47,348 nucleotides of DNA, taken from the NCBI RefSeq assembly GCF_000188195.1, contig NZ_GL830963.1, positions 1 to 47,348 on the forward strand, read 5' to 3'. Positions 1 through 7,573 of the stretch are shown here, in pieces. Positions within the stretch are counted from its first letter, which is position 1; each line of letters begins with the position of its first letter. The position numbers were made by a program, and so were the translations under genes. The notes beneath the pieces are model-generated. The model did no database searches, was not told where the DNA came from, and saw only the letters and a list, made by a program, of their open reading frames with translations. This stretch comes from Succinatimonas hippei YIT 12066 (GTDB lineage Bacteria > Pseudomonadota > Gammaproteobacteria > Enterobacterales > Succinivibrionaceae).

Positions 1-509
1 ACTCCGACGAACAAATAAACCTTATGCTCTTTACTGTGGTCGTAAAGACTCAAGGTTTTGCCCGCCCAATCGACTTCACAGCTTACTCCCGGCTTGCGAA
101 TAATATGACTTGTAAATTCATGCTCTTCAACATACTTACTGTAATCATCACAGAATTTAGAATATTTGACCGGAACCTTATCTTCCGTACGGGCTTTAGC
201 AGTATATTCCTGCCATAACAGCTTCAGCGTAACTCCGACCCGGCGCAGCTCCGCATGGATTTCTCTGTAGTCAGGTTTGGCATAAAAGTCTTCATTGAGA
301 TATCCGTATTTATGCGGATAAATGAGCTTATACACTTCATCTTCGCTTTTAGCGATAACATCCCGATAAGCAATCCCCAAACTTTGGGCTATTTTGCATA
401 CCTCATTAACCGACCGTCGTGAAATATGTCGTGAATTAGCTATTTCGGTTCGAGATAAGCCTTTATCTCTAAGCTCGAGAATTAATTTGACATTTACTTT
501 GCGGATCAT
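1..509 (-). CDS. istA: IS21-family transposase IstA, N-terminal part
   Basis: The gene reads leftwards from an ATG at 509 (SD AGGAGA a few bases upstream) with no stop before the window edge, giving 169 codons. The start MIRKVNVKLILELRDKGLSR is a helix-turn-helix region (residues about 8-45) that would bind the element ends. Further on, YSKFCDDYSKYVEEHEF and then GVSCEVDWAGKTL match the IS21 transposase layout in which the first catalytic Asp sits in a VDWAG or VDYAG motif at the start of the DDE integrase core. The rest of the catalytic domain and the partner ATPase istB are outside the window. The family assignment is from recognised motifs; activity cannot be judged. Confidence 0.8.
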   Translation of the reverse strand, partial: MIRKVNVKLILELRDKGLSRTEIANSRHISRRSVNEVCKIAQSLGIAYRDVIAKSEDEVYKLIYPHKYGYLNEDFYAKPDYREIHAELRRVGVTLKLLWQEYTAKARTEDKVPVKYSKFCDDYSKYVEEHEFTSHIIRKPGVSCEVDWAGKTLSLYDHSKEHKVYLFVG

Positions 510-563
510 AATCGTCTCCTGAATAAAAAACACAAGGCGGTATTACCCTGCTTTCAGGAGCGT

Positions 564-691
564 AAAAGATCCTTTGTCATGAACGACCTGATCCCGGTCA
601 CGGATTGACGGTCTGAAAATTAAAAGATCCCGAGAAAATATCAACGGATCCTTTGTTGCGAATTGCCGGATCCTTTTCTACGTAAGATCCA
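564..691. repeat. Multiple terminal repeats of the IS21-type element
   Basis: Read on the minus strand, the motif AAAGGATC occurs three times (around 565-573, 648-656 and 669-677), interleaved with two CGGGATC copies (near 590-596 and 626-632) and an outermost TGGATC at 686-691. Tandem end repeats of this sort are the transposase-binding sites of IS21 relatives. Confidence 0.6.
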
Positions 692-914
692 GTTTTCTTT
701 TGTTTTTATCGGTGCTAAGCGGTTTAGAAATGCGTTTGTTTGTGTGATTGGTGGTGAAGTAAAAAAATTTAGAGTTTGTGATAAATATTGGAATTAAAGT
801 AAATGTTAAATATTAATTTATTGATTTTATTTATCATGTTCTCATTTTAAACATACAATATACTGTACTCTGATTTGAGATCTATTCATCTTTGCAAAAT
901 ATGAAGGCAAAAAA
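692..914. other. AT-rich gap with no gene seen
   Basis: It lies between the IS end and the small reading frame at 915. I see no coding frame and no RNA. A GAAGG sequence at about 902-906 could serve as ribosome-binding site for that frame. Confidence 0.4.
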
Positions 915-1292
915 ATGAACAATCAATATATTCAAAAAGCCCTTCCGCCGCCGCGCTTCGGATTGGTAGAAAAGTGTGCTCAAACCTTTTCAAAGTTGTT
1001 TTTGTCTATCAAAACTATCTTTTTGATATATAAATCATTTTTTGTATTGATTGCATATTCTTCTATTTCTGTTTTTGTTAAAAAGCATACTAAAGTCTGC
1101 AAATATCGCGTTGATGTCGGATTTTGTAATTTAAGTAAGGTTAATGCAGATTGTTCTTTTGGGGAGCCAAACCGCAAATTTGTAGGCAGCCTGGTAGAAG
1201 TTTTCAATAAAAGTTTAGAGGTTAATTTTAGTAAGGAACATTGTTTAATGTTACCTCCTTACAATTGGAATAAAGCTACTGAATACAGCTAA
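915..1292 (+). CDS. Hypothetical 125-residue frame, probably a decayed autotransporter piece
   Basis: I do not recognise this as a functional protein. It has a plausible GAAGG ribosome-binding site and a hydrophobic stretch (residues about 27-55). Residues 73-79 read LSKVNAD, identical to a 7-residue segment in the beta-barrel of the intact autotransporter downstream (4003-4023). A weak match follows, with G/A-S-L and then S-L at similar spacing. Just after this frame ends, 1320-1523 holds a clear remnant of the same barrel's C-terminus. The simplest reading is that this frame is a frameshifted and internally deleted part of a duplicated autotransporter, with an open frame left by chance. A real small gene is the alternative. 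Confidence is low either way. Confidence 0.3.
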   Translation: MNNQYIQKALPPPRFGLVEKCAQTFSKLFLSIKTIFLIYKSFFVLIAYSSISVFVKKHTKVCKYRVDVGFCNLSKVNADCSFGEPNRKFVGSLVEVFNKSLEVNFSKEHCLMLPPYNWNKATEYS

Positions 1293-1319
1293 TACGGTCT
1301 GATTAGTTATAAGTACTGT

Positions 1320-1523
1320 CTTTGTATGGACAGTGTTAATGTCAGTGGCACGGATGGCGTTTTTGAATTGAATGCAGCGGATATTGAAAGCTAAAGCGGG
1401 ATCTATTCGTTAAACATCTCATAGATTGACGACACCCAAGGCGTTGAATTTATTTCAGAAAACTAAGTTACAGCAAAAAAATATGGGTAAAACCGAATGA
1501 CTGTTTATAACTTGCTTTTTTGA
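1320..1523 (+). pseudogene. Remnant of an autotransporter beta-barrel C-terminus (decayed paralogue)
   Basis: One reading frame (codon at 1341-1343 in phase) with four internal stops aligns to the last ~55 residues of the intact autotransporter at 1693-4503. The remnant has SGTDGVFELNAADIES, stop, SGIYSLNIS, stop, IDDTQGVEFISEN; the intact gene has DADGILHLNGTNIDGG, SGIYSLGISY, TNDAKDIEFSVG. The frame finishes TVYNLLF followed by a stop, matching QVYINWHF and the stop; the final Phe is the usual outer-membrane-protein C-terminal residue. DNA similarity is also visible around AGCGGGAT. This is a dead tandem copy that lost most of its body. Confidence 0.75.
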
Positions 1524-1692
1524 ACTGAAAGTCGTTCCGTAAGCGGGACGTATAACGGCAAGAATCGCCTTAATTCTTTGTTTTTTTTATGAGTTTTAGG
1601 CGGTGTTTTTATTTGTTGAGGATACTGTACTTACAGCTTGGTGTGTTGATAGTGCCGTATGCCTTGTTTTTCATCTTGGATAAGGAAAGTCT

Positions 1693-4503
1693 ATGAAAAA
1701 CGCTTTGACGCAGATGACTCCGCTTGCTGCAGCAACCTCATCGGCGATACTTTATATATCGTTATCGGCAGCTGCTGAGGACACTATTGTGACTTCGCAA
1801 AATTATGCAGAAGACACAACGGTAAATGTACCAGATCGCAATACGGTAAATGTTCCAGTCGGTCAGAATATTACGATTAGTGTCGCCGGTGATAAAACTT
1901 TAACTTTAATTAACTCAATTTCCTCCGACGACCCTCGCGGATCTTTTGCGGTTGCTCAGTCGTACGTTATTGATGCAACTTCAGGTAAATCCTTAACCTT
2001 TTCCGGAGGTAAGGTGGTGCTGCAAAAGCAGGATGCTTTTGCTGATGTAGGCGCTGATTATAATGAGCAGGCTTTTATCAGATCAACGGATGCAAAAATT
2101 CATAATCCCGGTAAAGTCATTTTTGCCAACGATACAACTGTTCTTGAAGGCTCACTTCCATATGGATTTATGCTTAGGGCAGGAAATGTCGAAGTTAATA
2201 ATGATTTTACTATGAATCTCGATCGGCGCTCAGTAACCGCTTCGACGGCAAAAAATGTAATAGGCACCTTGCTTCAGGAAGATGCGATGTTGTCATTACA
2301 CGGAAAAAATCAAATAAACATTATCGGCAGTGCTTATGATTCTACAGTTCAGGGTATTCAATTCGGCCCTGGAGGAAATGCTTTAATTGACGGTGACTTA
2401 TTATTATCAGTAGATGGAAATAATGCAGCGAAAACGTTGTACGGCTTTTATTTTTCTTCCTCAAGACTGTATGCCGAGTATGAGCAGGATATAAATATAG
2501 ACGGTAATCTTGATTTTACTTTACAAAATTCTCCTGAAGGAACGGCATATGCTTTGCCTTTAGTTTCCGATAGAGATTATTCTTTTAATCAAAAAGTATC
2601 TTTTTTTGAAACAAATGTAAAGAATGCTTACGGAATATATACAGATAAGAAAGTTGCAGCAAAGACTGTTAACGTTATACAAAACAATATATTAAATCAG
2701 GCAATAGGTTTATATTTAAAAGCAGAGGCTAATGTAACGATAGAGCAGCTGCAGACAGATATTGATAAGGTACCGAAGGCATGGGCTATATATGCTGACA
2801 ATAACGCTGAATTAACTGCTGATAGTGCTGTATTAAGCGTTAACGGTGCTGATGGCTATGCTATACGAACTAATAGCAATGCACATGTTGTTATAAATAA
2901 CGATTTAAACGTTACTGCCGTAAATGCGATAAGTGCCGGATCTGAAAGTATTGTTGATATTAAGAAAAATTTCAGCAACAACGGTCTTTCCGTTATAGCT
3001 ATGGATAACGGTAGTGTAAACATTAATAGCAGTGGTGAGGGCACGGTAAAATTTTCAGGTATAACAACGGTTTTAGGCTCCGGAAGCTTAAATATGGAGT
3101 TAGGATCGGCCGGCAAGGCAACGGATTCTTATTGGAATGTGGCAGGTTTGTCGGATTTGACCGTTTTTAATGTCGGTAAAAATGCCTCCTTGAATTTTTT
3201 CTTAACAGAAGATCTGCAAGGAATAGTTAATTCCGATGGTGCTGTTATTAAAGTTAATGGTGAAATGCCGGTTGTATTTCATACCGGAGATGATAAGTCA
3301 AAAGTTGCTATCGTTGCACAGGGACTGAAAGCTGATGTCGGTGATGAAATAAGTTTGGTGTCAAGTAAGTCAGGTTTTGCGCTTAATTCTGCTGCAAATT
3401 TGATTTATGCAGGAGCATCGCTTAATGAGCTAAAAACCGATTTGGATTTACGCACTGTTGAAAGTGTTTTGCGAGTCAGAGAAAGTGAAATTAAGGCTTC
3501 ACAGTATGACTTGTTTTTAAAAACCGATGATTTGCTTATTGCTCAAATAAAGTCAGAAGATCCGATTGAGCCGCGTGAAAGCGTAAATCCGGAATCGAAT
3601 GCATTGATGGAATCTTCGGCGTCAGTATATGCAACTATGTTTGCAGCAGATGATTTAATTGTCGATACGGCATTAAAATCACGTAACGGAAAACATGAAG
3701 GTCTGTTTGTAGCGGCAAAGGGCGGAGAGCTTAGGTATAACGATACGATTAATGCAGATATCTTCACAGGAATCGTCGGATATTCGGTTTCTTTCGGATC
3801 TGTTGATTTAGGCCCGTTCTTTGAGACCGGACATACAAAATACCGTACTAAAATTAAGACGGAAGAAGGTAAGAGTCGGCATGATTCCGGCAGTCACACT
3901 TTTGCAGGAGTCGGTATGTATGCCACTTGGCAGACTCCGTATTTGGTAAATATTTCTTCCTATGTAAAAGGCGGTATATTAAAAAACGAGTTTCAAACGT
4001 CTTTAAGTAAAGTTAATGCTGATTTAAGTGAAAGCTCTGCTTATTGGGGTGCGCATCTTGGTGCTTCTCTTGATGCTAAATTATCTTCCCGTTTAAGTGC
4101 GCGTCCGTATTTATCTTATTTTTATGACGGACGATCCGGGGAGGAGCATTTTGTTGCCGGAAACGCTGAAGTAGGCGGAGCCGATTTCAAATATGATGAT
4201 TTGAATGCTCATCGTATTCGGATAGGCTCGGTATTGAATATTAATTTTGATGCTAATTGGCATCCGTATGTGGGCATGGCCTATGAGAGAATCATTAAAG
4301 CTAAAGCTTCCGGTACGGCAAAAGATGCTGATGGCATACTTCATCTAAACGGCACAAATATAGATGGAGGTAGCGGGATATATTCTTTGGGTATATCGTA
4401 TACAAATGATGCCAAGGATATTGAATTTAGTGTCGGAGGTAACGGTTATAGCGGAGAAAGGGAAGGACTTTCCGGTCAAGTTTACATTAACTGGCACTTT
4501 TAA
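1693..4503 (+). CDS. Autotransporter (type Va secretion) with beta-helix passenger
   Basis: This is a 936-residue predicted surface or secreted protein that carries its own outer-membrane pore. Residues 1-28 form a signal peptide (Lys near the start, a hydrophobic stretch, then SAAAED). Residues ~30-615 are rich in Asn, Asp, Val and Gly with short repeating beta-strand units, as in passenger beta-helices. A linker rich in Pro, Glu and Ser (about 620-645) precedes a ~275-residue C-terminal autotransporter barrel with alternating aromatic strands, ending INWHF with the terminal Phe expected of barrel proteins. The start has AAGGAAAG upstream. No protease or lipase motif was seen, so the function is probably adhesion, but that is a guess. 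A dead paralogue lies directly upstream, showing local duplication, and a hairpin follows the stop. Confidence 0.85.
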   Translation: MKNALTQMTPLAAATSSAILYISLSAAAEDTIVTSQNYAEDTTVNVPDRNTVNVPVGQNITISVAGDKTLTLINSISSDDPRGSFAVAQSYVIDATSGKSLTFSGGKVVLQKQDAFADVGADYNEQAFIRSTDAKIHNPGKVIFANDTTVLEGSLPYGFMLRAGNVEVNNDFTMNLDRRSVTASTAKNVIGTLLQEDAMLSLHGKNQINIIGSAYDSTVQGIQFGPGGNALIDGDLLLSVDGNNAAKTLYGFYFSSSRLYAEYEQDINIDGNLDFTLQNSPEGTAYALPLVSDRDYSFNQKVSFFETNVKNAYGIYTDKKVAAKTVNVIQNNILNQAIGLYLKAEANVTIEQLQTDIDKVPKAWAIYADNNAELTADSAVLSVNGADGYAIRTNSNAHVVINNDLNVTAVNAISAGSESIVDIKKNFSNNGLSVIAMDNGSVNINSSGEGTVKFSGITTVLGSGSLNMELGSAGKATDSYWNVAGLSDLTVFNVGKNASLNFFLTEDLQGIVNSDGAVIKVNGEMPVVFHTGDDKSKVAIVAQGLKADVGDEISLVSSKSGFALNSAANLIYAGASLNELKTDLDLRTVESVLRVRESEIKASQYDLFLKTDDLLIAQIKSEDPIEPRESVNPESNALMESSASVYATMFAADDLIVDTALKSRNGKHEGLFVAAKGGELRYNDTINADIFTGIVGYSVSFGSVDLGPFFETGHTKYRTKIKTEEGKSRHDSGSHTFAGVGMYATWQTPYLVNISSYVKGGILKNEFQTSLSKVNADLSESSAYWGAHLGASLDAKLSSRLSARPYLSYFYDGRSGEEHFVAGNAEVGGADFKYDDLNAHRIRIGSVLNINFDANWHPYVGMAYERIIKAKASGTAKDADGILHLNGTNIDGGSGIYSLGISYTNDAKDIEFSVGGNGYSGEREGLSGQVYINWHF

Positions 4504-4545
4504 GTTTATATCCGTCCTGATAAAGTAAAGGGCGGATCGCTATTT

Positions 4546-4591
4546 GGACCGCGAATTTTCTATGTTTCATGAAATTTGCCTCACGCGGTCC
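4546..4591 (+). terminator. Stem-loop after the autotransporter
   Basis: GGACCGCG at 4546-4553 pairs perfectly with CGCGGTCC at 4584-4591 around a 30-base loop; TATTTGTATTATTCGTTTT follows. It sits 43 bases after the stop codon. The T-tract is broken and the loop is long, so this is a moderate terminator candidate. Confidence 0.5.
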
Positions 4592-5002
4592 TATTTGTAT
4601 TATTCGTTTTCTTAATAAATATTTATTGATACTCGATTATCGTTTGCCGTTATTTTTTCTTGTTTTTTAGATATCAGATTTGTTTGTTCAGCTTGGGCTG
4701 ATGTTAATTAGTAGTAAAAAGAATAAAAGAAGATTAATTGCTGGTAAATAACGCTTCAAAGAGTGTAGTGTTTTAGATTTATTTTAACTGACGGTTTTAA
4801 AGTGAGTATATAAATTATTTGTACTTTTGCTACCAATACAGTACTTTCTTGTTATATATCTTTTTCTATTATTTTTTTTATTTGTTACATTAAGTTTTGT
4901 TATTAAACCTAAAAGTAGGATCTTGTTTACCTGTTAAAATTAGTAAGCATTCCCAGATATTTTAGGAACAGACGGTCACGGGCCGTGGTCTCGGTGGTGA
5001 TT
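4592..5002. other. AT-rich gap without genes
   Basis: No coding frame or RNA recognised. A short GC-rich palindrome CACGGGCCGTG (4977-4987) stands just outside the transposase remnant and could be part of the old element's end, but no matching inverted copy was found on the other side. Confidence 0.35.
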
Positions 5003-5419
5003 TTAATTTTTTTTAGCCGGAAAGCTGTCGGGTTTTACTATTGAGATACATTCAATACAGTCAAACCAATCTAAAATCTCATGCAATGATTTATTCTGCA
5101 GCCAACGTTTAAGACTTTGATGAGTTTCTTTAGCCGCAGCGTCAAGATGCTGTTTGTTTAAGACTTCATCAACAGTGATTTTCATTTGTCTTATTTTTTC
5201 ATAAAGAAATTCGTAATAGCATAAGGAAAGAAACTGCACGAACATTCTGCCGCGTAAACAATCACAGGTATGAACGCGGGGCTTGTTGCCGTCATTCATA
5301 TTTTTGTCTTTATTGAAAAACGCTTCGATGCAATTGCGCTTACGGTACGGCTCTAAGGCCTCAAAGGTGTAAATATTAAATATTACGAAACAAATCCTTA
5401 TGTTTCGCTGTGGATGCAA
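5003..5419 (-). pseudogene. IS4/IS1634-type transposase, C-terminal fragment
   Basis: The frame carries YRKRNCIEAFFNKDK, an exact match to the Y-x2-R-x3-E-x6-K signature around the third catalytic acid of IS4-type DDE transposases. PRVHT, CLRGRMFVQF and a C-terminal helical tail follow, as in IS1634-like enzymes. Everything upstream of the signature (first two catalytic Asp, most of ~500 residues) is missing. The first ~20 residues of the frame, to about 5365, do not look like transposase and probably come from sequence across a deletion junction. This is a dead remnant that shows past transposition next to the ATPase-Fic pair. Confidence 0.75.
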
Positions 5420-5479
5420 ATTGAAAAGATTTTAAAAGATGTTGGAATTATTAACTCTACTTTCCGAGATAAAAATTAA
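5372..5479 (+). pseudogene. Possible 3' tail of an unidentified gene cut by the IS remnant
   Basis: Immediately outside the transposase homology, on the opposite strand, 35 codons read NIKYYETNPYVSLWMQIEKI and then a Lys/Asp-containing tail to a stop at 5477-5479. The composition is protein-like and there is no start of its own. It may be the end of a host gene truncated when the element inserted or was deleted. I do not recognise the family. Confidence 0.3.
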
Positions 5480-5624
5480 GATGAAGACTTTGCCGGAAAG
5501 ATTTTGAATTAAATTTCTATCACGTAAATTCAAGTGTCAACAACAATTAAAATATTCCCTTTATTGATTTTAAGACGGTAAAGAGATTTTTTTAGAAAAA
5601 AGATTATATCGGTTTTTATACTCT

Positions 5625-5656
5625 TTATACCCATAAAATTGACAAAAGGGTATAAT
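5625..5656 (+). promoter_or_regulatory. Promoter with overlapping inverted repeat upstream of the ATPase gene
   Basis: TTATACCC (5625-5632) and GGGTATAA (5648-5655) are perfect 8-bp inverted arms with a 15-base gap, so their centres are 23 bp apart, about two helical turns. The right arm contains the -10 hexamer TATAAT (5651-5656); no good -35 is seen at 17 bp. An operator covering the -10 suggests autoregulation by a DNA-binding product, which is inference. Confidence 0.5.
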
Positions 5657-5685
5657 ATAAAAAAGTTTTATGTATGGGGGCTGAT

Positions 5686-7476
5686 ATGACTTTTAATGAA
5701 ACAAACAATCGTATAGCAGAGTTTCAAGAAAAGATTGCTTCGCTGCCAATCGGCTCCATTACCAAGAAAACAGTTAACGGCAAGACATATTTTTATCATC
5801 GTTTTACAGAGAATAAAAAACGCAGAGAAAAATTTATTCCGGCACAAGATTTGGATGACTTAAAAGCAAAGATAGATTTACGTAAGAAACTTGAAAAAGA
5901 AATAAAAGATTTAAAAAAGCAATTGGATGTAGAGGATCTATCTTCTTTACAAGAATCTGGATTTATTACCAATATTCTTATGGGAGAAGATCTGCGCTTG
6001 TTTGCACGTTCTGTAAGAACATATAAAAAACGTGAGTGCTTTAATCAACTTTATGATTATATTTACGGTGATTTTAAAGATAAGGTTTTAATTCTTTACG
6101 GTTTGCGCCGCACCGGCAAGACTACAATGATAAGGCAGATTTTTGCCGATATGCAGAAAAGTGATTTAGCATGTTCAGCTTTTATTCAAATAACGGCAAA
6201 AAATACACTTGCTGAGGTTAATCACGATTTAAAAATTTTGCAAAAACAAGGAATTAAATTTGTATTTTTGGATGAAGTTACCTTAATGGAGGATTTTATT
6301 GAAGGAGCAGCTCTTTTTTCAGATATTTTTGCATCATGCGGAATGAAAGTAGTTTTGTCCGGTACCGATTCTTTAGGATTCATTTTTACCGAAGACGAAC
6401 AGCTTTATGATCGCGGTATTTTGCTTCATACAACCTTTATTTCCTATCGTGAATTTGAAATGGTTCTGGGTATTCACGGTATTGATGAATATATCCGCTA
6501 CGGTGGAACTATGAGCATGAGCGGTATTAACTATAATGAAAATTCTCCTTTTGCCGATAAGAAAAAAGCTGATGAATATGTAGATACGGCAATAGCCCGC
6601 AACATTCAGCATTCGCTTAGGTGTTATCAATACGAAAATCATTTTAGGAATTTAAAAGATTTATATGAAAAGGATGAATTGACAAGTGTAGTAAATCGCG
6701 TCGTAGAGGATATTAACCATCGTTTTACCATTGATGTTTTAACCAAGAATTTTAAATCCCATGATTTGGGTATTTCAGCCAATAATTTACGTAAAGATAG
6801 AGAAAATCCGAATGATATTTTGGATCGCATAAATACATCTAAGGTTACTGATAGTATTAAAAAGCTTCTGAATATTTTAAATAAAGAAGAACAAAAGATT
6901 GATATAAAGCATATTCATGCATTAGAAGTTAAAGAGTATTTAGATTTACTTGATTTGACATGTGATATTGATGTTTTGTTTTTACCCGATGTCAGTACAA
7001 AAACAACACGTACACTAATCTCGCAGCCGGGACTGCGTTATGCGCAGTCTGGTGCCTTAATTAACAGTTTGCTTATTGATAAAGAATTTAGTTCATTGTC
7101 TTTTGCAGAGCGAAAGACAGTGCAAGAGCGCATTTTAAGTGAAATTCGCGGAAGGATGCTTGAAGATATTGTTTTGCTTGAAACCAAAATATCAAATCCT
7201 AAGCAACAGGTTTTTGTTTTGCAATTTCCTGTTGGTGAGTTTGATATGGTGATATTTGATCCTGACGCGGGAAACTGCAAAATTTTTGAGATAAAACATA
7301 GTGATAAAGTAGTATCCACCCAATATCGGCATTTGGTTGATATAAAAAAATGTGCTGATACTGAGCATAGATTCGGAACTATTTTAGGAAAATATGTTTT
7401 ATATCGAGGTGAAAATAAGATAATAGACGGTATTCAATACTTGAATGTTGAAGAATATTTGCGCAATTTAGCATAA
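5686..7476 (+). CDS. AAA-type ATPase with DUF4143-like C-terminus and N-terminal DNA-recognition-like region
   Basis: I chose ATG 5686 because GGGGG sits 5 bases upstream; an ATG at 5674 is in frame but has no ribosome-binding site. The 596-residue product has an N-terminal segment with GSITKKTVNGKTYFYHRF, seen in many phage and plasmid-type proteins, followed by a Lys/Glu-rich helix (about 50-85). An ATPase domain follows: Walker A G139-LRRTGKT and Walker B VFLDE with D196-E197. The C-terminal part has D-MVIFDPD, then FEIK (E535-I-K537), like the degenerate PD-(D/E)XK fold of the AAA_14/DUF4143 family. Substrate and role are unknown; relatives are common in accessory DNA. It is 97 bp upstream of a Fic gene in the same direction, flanked by transposase debris. 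Confidence 0.7.
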   Translation: MTFNETNNRIAEFQEKIASLPIGSITKKTVNGKTYFYHRFTENKKRREKFIPAQDLDDLKAKIDLRKKLEKEIKDLKKQLDVEDLSSLQESGFITNILMGEDLRLFARSVRTYKKRECFNQLYDYIYGDFKDKVLILYGLRRTGKTTMIRQIFADMQKSDLACSAFIQITAKNTLAEVNHDLKILQKQGIKFVFLDEVTLMEDFIEGAALFSDIFASCGMKVVLSGTDSLGFIFTEDEQLYDRGILLHTTFISYREFEMVLGIHGIDEYIRYGGTMSMSGINYNENSPFADKKKADEYVDTAIARNIQHSLRCYQYENHFRNLKDLYEKDELTSVVNRVVEDINHRFTIDVLTKNFKSHDLGISANNLRKDRENPNDILDRINTSKVTDSIKKLLNILNKEEQKIDIKHIHALEVKEYLDLLDLTCDIDVLFLPDVSTKTTRTLISQPGLRYAQSGALINSLLIDKEFSSLSFAERKTVQERILSEIRGRMLEDIVLLETKISNPKQQVFVLQFPVGEFDMVIFDPDAGNCKIFEIKHSDKVVSTQYRHLVDIKKCADTEHRFGTILGKYVLYRGENKIIDGIQYLNVEEYLRNLA

Positions 7477-7573
7477 ATAAGTTTGTGAATATTTAGAATG
7501 CAATAGATGCGTCTTTATTAAAATTGTTAGAAGGTAATTTTAGCTGAATTGATTAAAAATACAGGGAAAAATT

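Larger units (their letters stand above)
1..691 (-). mobile_element. IS21-family insertion sequence, partial (runs off the left edge)
   Basis: This is the 5' end of an IS21-type element read on the minus strand. It contains the start of istA and, outside it, a 130-bp end region with repeated GGATC motifs, which is the multiple-terminal-repeat arrangement of this family. IS21 elements normally begin with TG; the TG nearest the outermost repeat (CA at 690-691 on the plus strand) is my proposed outer end. The other end and istB lie outside the window, so whether the copy is intact cannot be told. Confidence 0.75.

Noticed and set aside
5641-5656. TTGACA near 5639-5644 as the -35 of the ATPase promoter
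   Set aside because: It is only 6 bp from TATAAT, far too close to act as a -35 for that -10.
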